Translations under genes and position numbers: made by a program
Part shown: in pieces, positions 32,263 to 34,420 of the stretch
Numbering within the stretch: the first letter of the stretch is position 1
How the letters are laid out: each line of letters opens with the position of its first letter
Source of the DNA: Phycisphaerae bacterium
GTDB taxonomy: Bacteria; Planctomycetota; Phycisphaerae; UBA1845; JAFGLZ01
Assembly (NCBI GenBank): GCA_016927755.1
Contig: JAFGLZ010000144.1
Span: forward strand, 1-34,420
DNA length: 34,420 bases
Direction: 5' to 3'
The notes under the pieces: generated by a model
Database searches by the model: none
What the model saw: the letters and a program-made list of their open reading frames with translations, nothing else
What the model was told of the DNA's origin: nothing

Positions 32263-34023
32263 GTGAACGTGATTGCCCTAATGATCGGCGCGTTGGCCGC
32301 ATCGGCCCAACCGAGGACATTAACGCAACAGGACCTGGACCGTGGCGCAACGCCCGCGCCGGGAGATCAGATCATCCTCCGCGACTGGTCGCGCCTCTCG
32401 CCGAAGGACGCCCTGAGTGACCGCTCGACTCCCGGCAAATGGTGGCGCCGCAGGTACAACGAGAAGGACAAGCCCGGCGACGGCGGCACGATCCTCATGA
32501 CGGTCGAGCGGAACATGGATAGGCCCGATACCTGCATCGTCCCTGCGGTAACCTACCCCCTCGCCCTGCGCGGGTGGTACTCCGTCTGGGTCGCAACGTA
32601 CCGGGGCGCATACGGCGGTGGCGTCGACGTGCGTCTCACCGGCGACGACTGCTTCGTCCACATGGACCCGCAGCAGGTCGCCTATCATAGCGAGCGACCG
32701 AAGCCGCGCGTCGGAGCCATCGTCGAGATCAACTACAGACCCGCCGCCGACCTGACCGGCCAGGGCCTCGTCTTCCAGCAACCCTTCGGCACCTACGAGT
32801 CCTTCTGGTGGGGGTTCTCCGAGGCCTCCCTCGCCTACATCCGCCTCGTCCGACTCAGTGACGATGAGGTGGCCGCCTTCAAGCAAGATCAGGCCCGCAA
32901 CGACCCCCGCCTGATCGCCTACGACGACGACAACTTCTCACGCTTCTGGATGTGGGGCGGCAAGGACCGAACGGACGTCCTCCGCACGATCGAGATGTTC
33001 CGCTATCACGACATCGCCTTCTTCGGGCTCTGCCTCGGGGCCACCACGGCCCTGCACGTGCCCACGCCGCACACCGACTTGTCCGTCCCGGCCGGCCGGC
33101 GCCTTGGTGACGAACGAGCGAGGAGAACCTTCCGCGCCTTCCAGGAGAAGGGCATCGACCGTCTCGCGCTCATGACCGAACGGGCCCATAAGTACGGCTT
33201 CAAGTTGATGCCCACGTTGCGGATGTCAGCGATCTACAACAGCGGACCGAACTACAAGGCCCTGAGCAAGTGGCGTCTCAAGAACAACGTCCATCTCGAC
33301 TACGCTCAGCCGCGAATCCGCGACTACTTCGTCAGCGTCGTCCGCCACATCCTCGAAACCTATGACGTCGATGGATTCATACTGGACTTCACCCGCCACT
33401 GCGTCTACTTCAATCCCGACGAGCCCGACAAGGTGGGCAAGATGGGCCTCTTCTGTGATGCCATGCGAAAGATGGTCGATGAGGTCAGCGCCAAGAAGGG
33501 ACGAAAGCTCCTGCTGGCGGCCACATTCTCCGAGAAGGACTATGTCTCCGGCTTCCACGCCCATCACCTCAAGTCAACCGTCAAGCCGGAAGAACGACTG
33601 GCCGTACAGGGCATCGACGTGGCCCTGTGGGCCAAGAAGGGATACTTCGACATCATCATGCCCGAAGGCCCCCACTGGGCCAAGTACATCGAGATGACCC
33701 GCGGAACCAAGACCAAGTGCTATCCGCGCTGGACGTACACCTGCGATTACAACGGAAAGGCCCTTGGCGGGAACATCCACGACCCGACGCCCAAGGAGGA
33801 CAAGAAGGACCGTCCGATCAACCCCCATTGCGGCCCGCTCGACTACGAATCCGGCTGGCTGAAGCTCCGAGATAAGGGCGCCGACGGGCTCTACGTCTTC
33901 AACAACGCCCAGGGCTGGGCCACACTCCGGCGCATGGGTCACCTCGATGAGGTCCGCCAGCGCGTCCAGGCCAAGGCGGTGTATGGTCTCAGCGAAGGAC
34001 CGATCGTTCAATTCGTGGACTAG
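32263..34023 (+). CDS. Exported TIM-barrel glycosyl-hydrolase-like protein
   Basis: A 586-residue protein with a short signal-like N-terminus (VIALMIGALAASAQP). Residues 35-200 form a beta-sandwich-like part (WYSVWVATYRGAYGGGVDV). A barrel follows from about 215: YDDDNFSRFWMWGG, FMPTLRMSAIYN-like strands (YGFKLMPTLRMSAIYN), VDGFILDFTRHCVYFNP (Asp375) and DVALWAKKGYFDIIMPEG. This layout resembles 'glycosyl hydrolase-like' family-10-type barrels (GHL group), but catalytic residues are not assigned. GTG 32263 follows AGGAGA by nine bases. The next gene begins 17 bases after its stop, so both share an operon. No family symbol is warranted. Confidence 0.7.
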   Translation: MNVIALMIGALAASAQPRTLTQQDLDRGATPAPGDQIILRDWSRLSPKDALSDRSTPGKWWRRRYNEKDKPGDGGTILMTVERNMDRPDTCIVPAVTYPLALRGWYSVWVATYRGAYGGGVDVRLTGDDCFVHMDPQQVAYHSERPKPRVGAIVEINYRPAADLTGQGLVFQQPFGTYESFWWGFSEASLAYIRLVRLSDDEVAAFKQDQARNDPRLIAYDDDNFSRFWMWGGKDRTDVLRTIEMFRYHDIAFFGLCLGATTALHVPTPHTDLSVPAGRRLGDERARRTFRAFQEKGIDRLALMTERAHKYGFKLMPTLRMSAIYNSGPNYKALSKWRLKNNVHLDYAQPRIRDYFVSVVRHILETYDVDGFILDFTRHCVYFNPDEPDKVGKMGLFCDAMRKMVDEVSAKKGRKLLLAATFSEKDYVSGFHAHHLKSTVKPEERLAVQGIDVALWAKKGYFDIIMPEGPHWAKYIEMTRGTKTKCYPRWTYTCDYNGKALGGNIHDPTPKEDKKDRPINPHCGPLDYESGWLKLRDKGADGLYVFNNAQGWATLRRMGHLDEVRQRVQAKAVYGLSEGPIVQFVD

Positions 34024-34040
34024 AAACGCCTGGAGACGTC

Positions 34041-34420
34041 ATGACGAACCGAATGACATTGACGGCGATGATGGGGCTCGCGGCGATGATCTGGCCCCGC
34101 CCCAGCTTGGCCCAACACCGTGGCATCGACATCAAGGCGGACCCGAATGGGCGGTTCGAATACCGCGATGACTTCACCACCGCCAAGTTCCTCGACGATG
34201 CCTTTCTCGAGAATGTCACAGTCGACCGCTGGCAGAAAGGCTCCCTGAGCAACAATGGCCCCGACCGAGGTCGATCGTTGACCTACAGGTTCCACGGTGA
34301 CCGGACAATCAAAGGCATTGACGTCTCCGTCGACCAGCGGGCCAACCAGCGGAACCTCGGTGGCGTAAGTGCGCTCTATCTCTCATTAAACGGACTGGAC
34401 TGGACGCAGGTCGCCTCGAG
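34041..34420 (+). CDS. N-terminal part of an exported beta-sandwich protein (3' truncated)
   Basis: The frame starts at ATG 34041, with GGAGA four bases upstream, and stays open to the end of the window (126 codons). Residues 1-23 are a signal peptide (LTAMMGLAAMIWPRPSLAQ). The rest (EYRDDFTTAKFLDDAF, RSLTYRFHGDRTI, SALYLSLNGLDWTQVA) looks like a beta-sandwich carbohydrate-binding module. The LYLSLNGLDWTQV strand recalls the discoidin-like KLYVEASKDGKQWTG of the DUF4091 protein at 16616-20191. The remainder of the gene lies outside the window, so no function is given. Confidence 0.65.
   Translation, partial: MTNRMTLTAMMGLAAMIWPRPSLAQHRGIDIKADPNGRFEYRDDFTTAKFLDDAFLENVTVDRWQKGSLSNNGPDRGRSLTYRFHGDRTIKGIDVSVDQRANQRNLGGVSALYLSLNGLDWTQVAS

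Overview
The window is GC-rich bacterial DNA, densely coded on both strands, with almost no intrinsic poly-T terminators. The gene content points to the phylum Planctomycetota, probably a Phycisphaerae-like lineage. The signs are a HYExAFE-family protein, an alpha2-type glycyl-tRNA synthetase with zinc knuckles, many large exported TIM-barrel/beta-sandwich enzymes, a sulfatase, PF01261-type sugar isomerases, a Gfo/Idh/MocA oxidoreductase, an alpha-L-fucosidase and several exported hypothetical proteins. This assignment is inferred from gene families. No rRNA, tRNA, CRISPR array, insertion sequence or phage gene was recognised.

Layout. (1) 1-4809, housekeeping and small proteins: the end of a helical protein, a Cys-cluster (YkgJ-like) protein, histidyl-tRNA synthetase, a HYExAFE protein, three small secreted or membrane-anchored proteins (two of them tandem paralogues) and a small reverse-strand protein. 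(2) 5021-7679, reverse strand: an ArsR-like winged-helix protein with a long basic disordered N-terminus, and glycyl-tRNA synthetase. (3) 7894-21328, a carbohydrate locus whose units alternate in strand: two homologous isomerases (one cytosolic, one exported), a NagB-like protein with a changed catalytic loop, a reverse-strand isomerase-sulfatase fusion, a Gfo/Idh/MocA oxidoreductase, a GH29 fucosidase, a reverse-strand pair (giant DUF4091-type protein plus exported SagB-type nitroreductase) and a CtBP-like dehydrogenase. (4) 21329-23321, a small island with different codon usage: a STAS-HATPase fusion followed by a STAS-like DUF4325 protein, with a 16-bp perfect palindrome in front and a 462-base non-coding stretch behind. 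(5) 23322-34420, more saccharide genes: a giant two-barrel hydrolase-like protein, a DegT/DnrJ/EryC1-type aminotransferase, a zinc-ribbon membrane protein, a GH2/GH5-like hydrolase, a further exported barrel protein and a truncated exported protein.

How the genes may work together (inference). The exported proteins (fucosidase, DUF4091 protein, GH2-like and two-barrel hydrolases) would trim a complex, probably fucosylated and sulfated, glycan. The isomerases, NagB-like protein, Gfo/Idh/MocA enzyme and 2-hydroxyacid dehydrogenase would convert unusual released sugars. No SusC/SusD pair and no dedicated sugar transporter is visible. The STAS/HATPase pair looks like a compact partner-switching module without an adjacent sigma factor, and is the best candidate here for an undescribed regulatory system.

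Promoter-like sequences of the TTGAC-N16-18-TANNNT type sit at sensible distances in front of several genes, so an ordinary sigma-70-type housekeeping pattern fits this genome.
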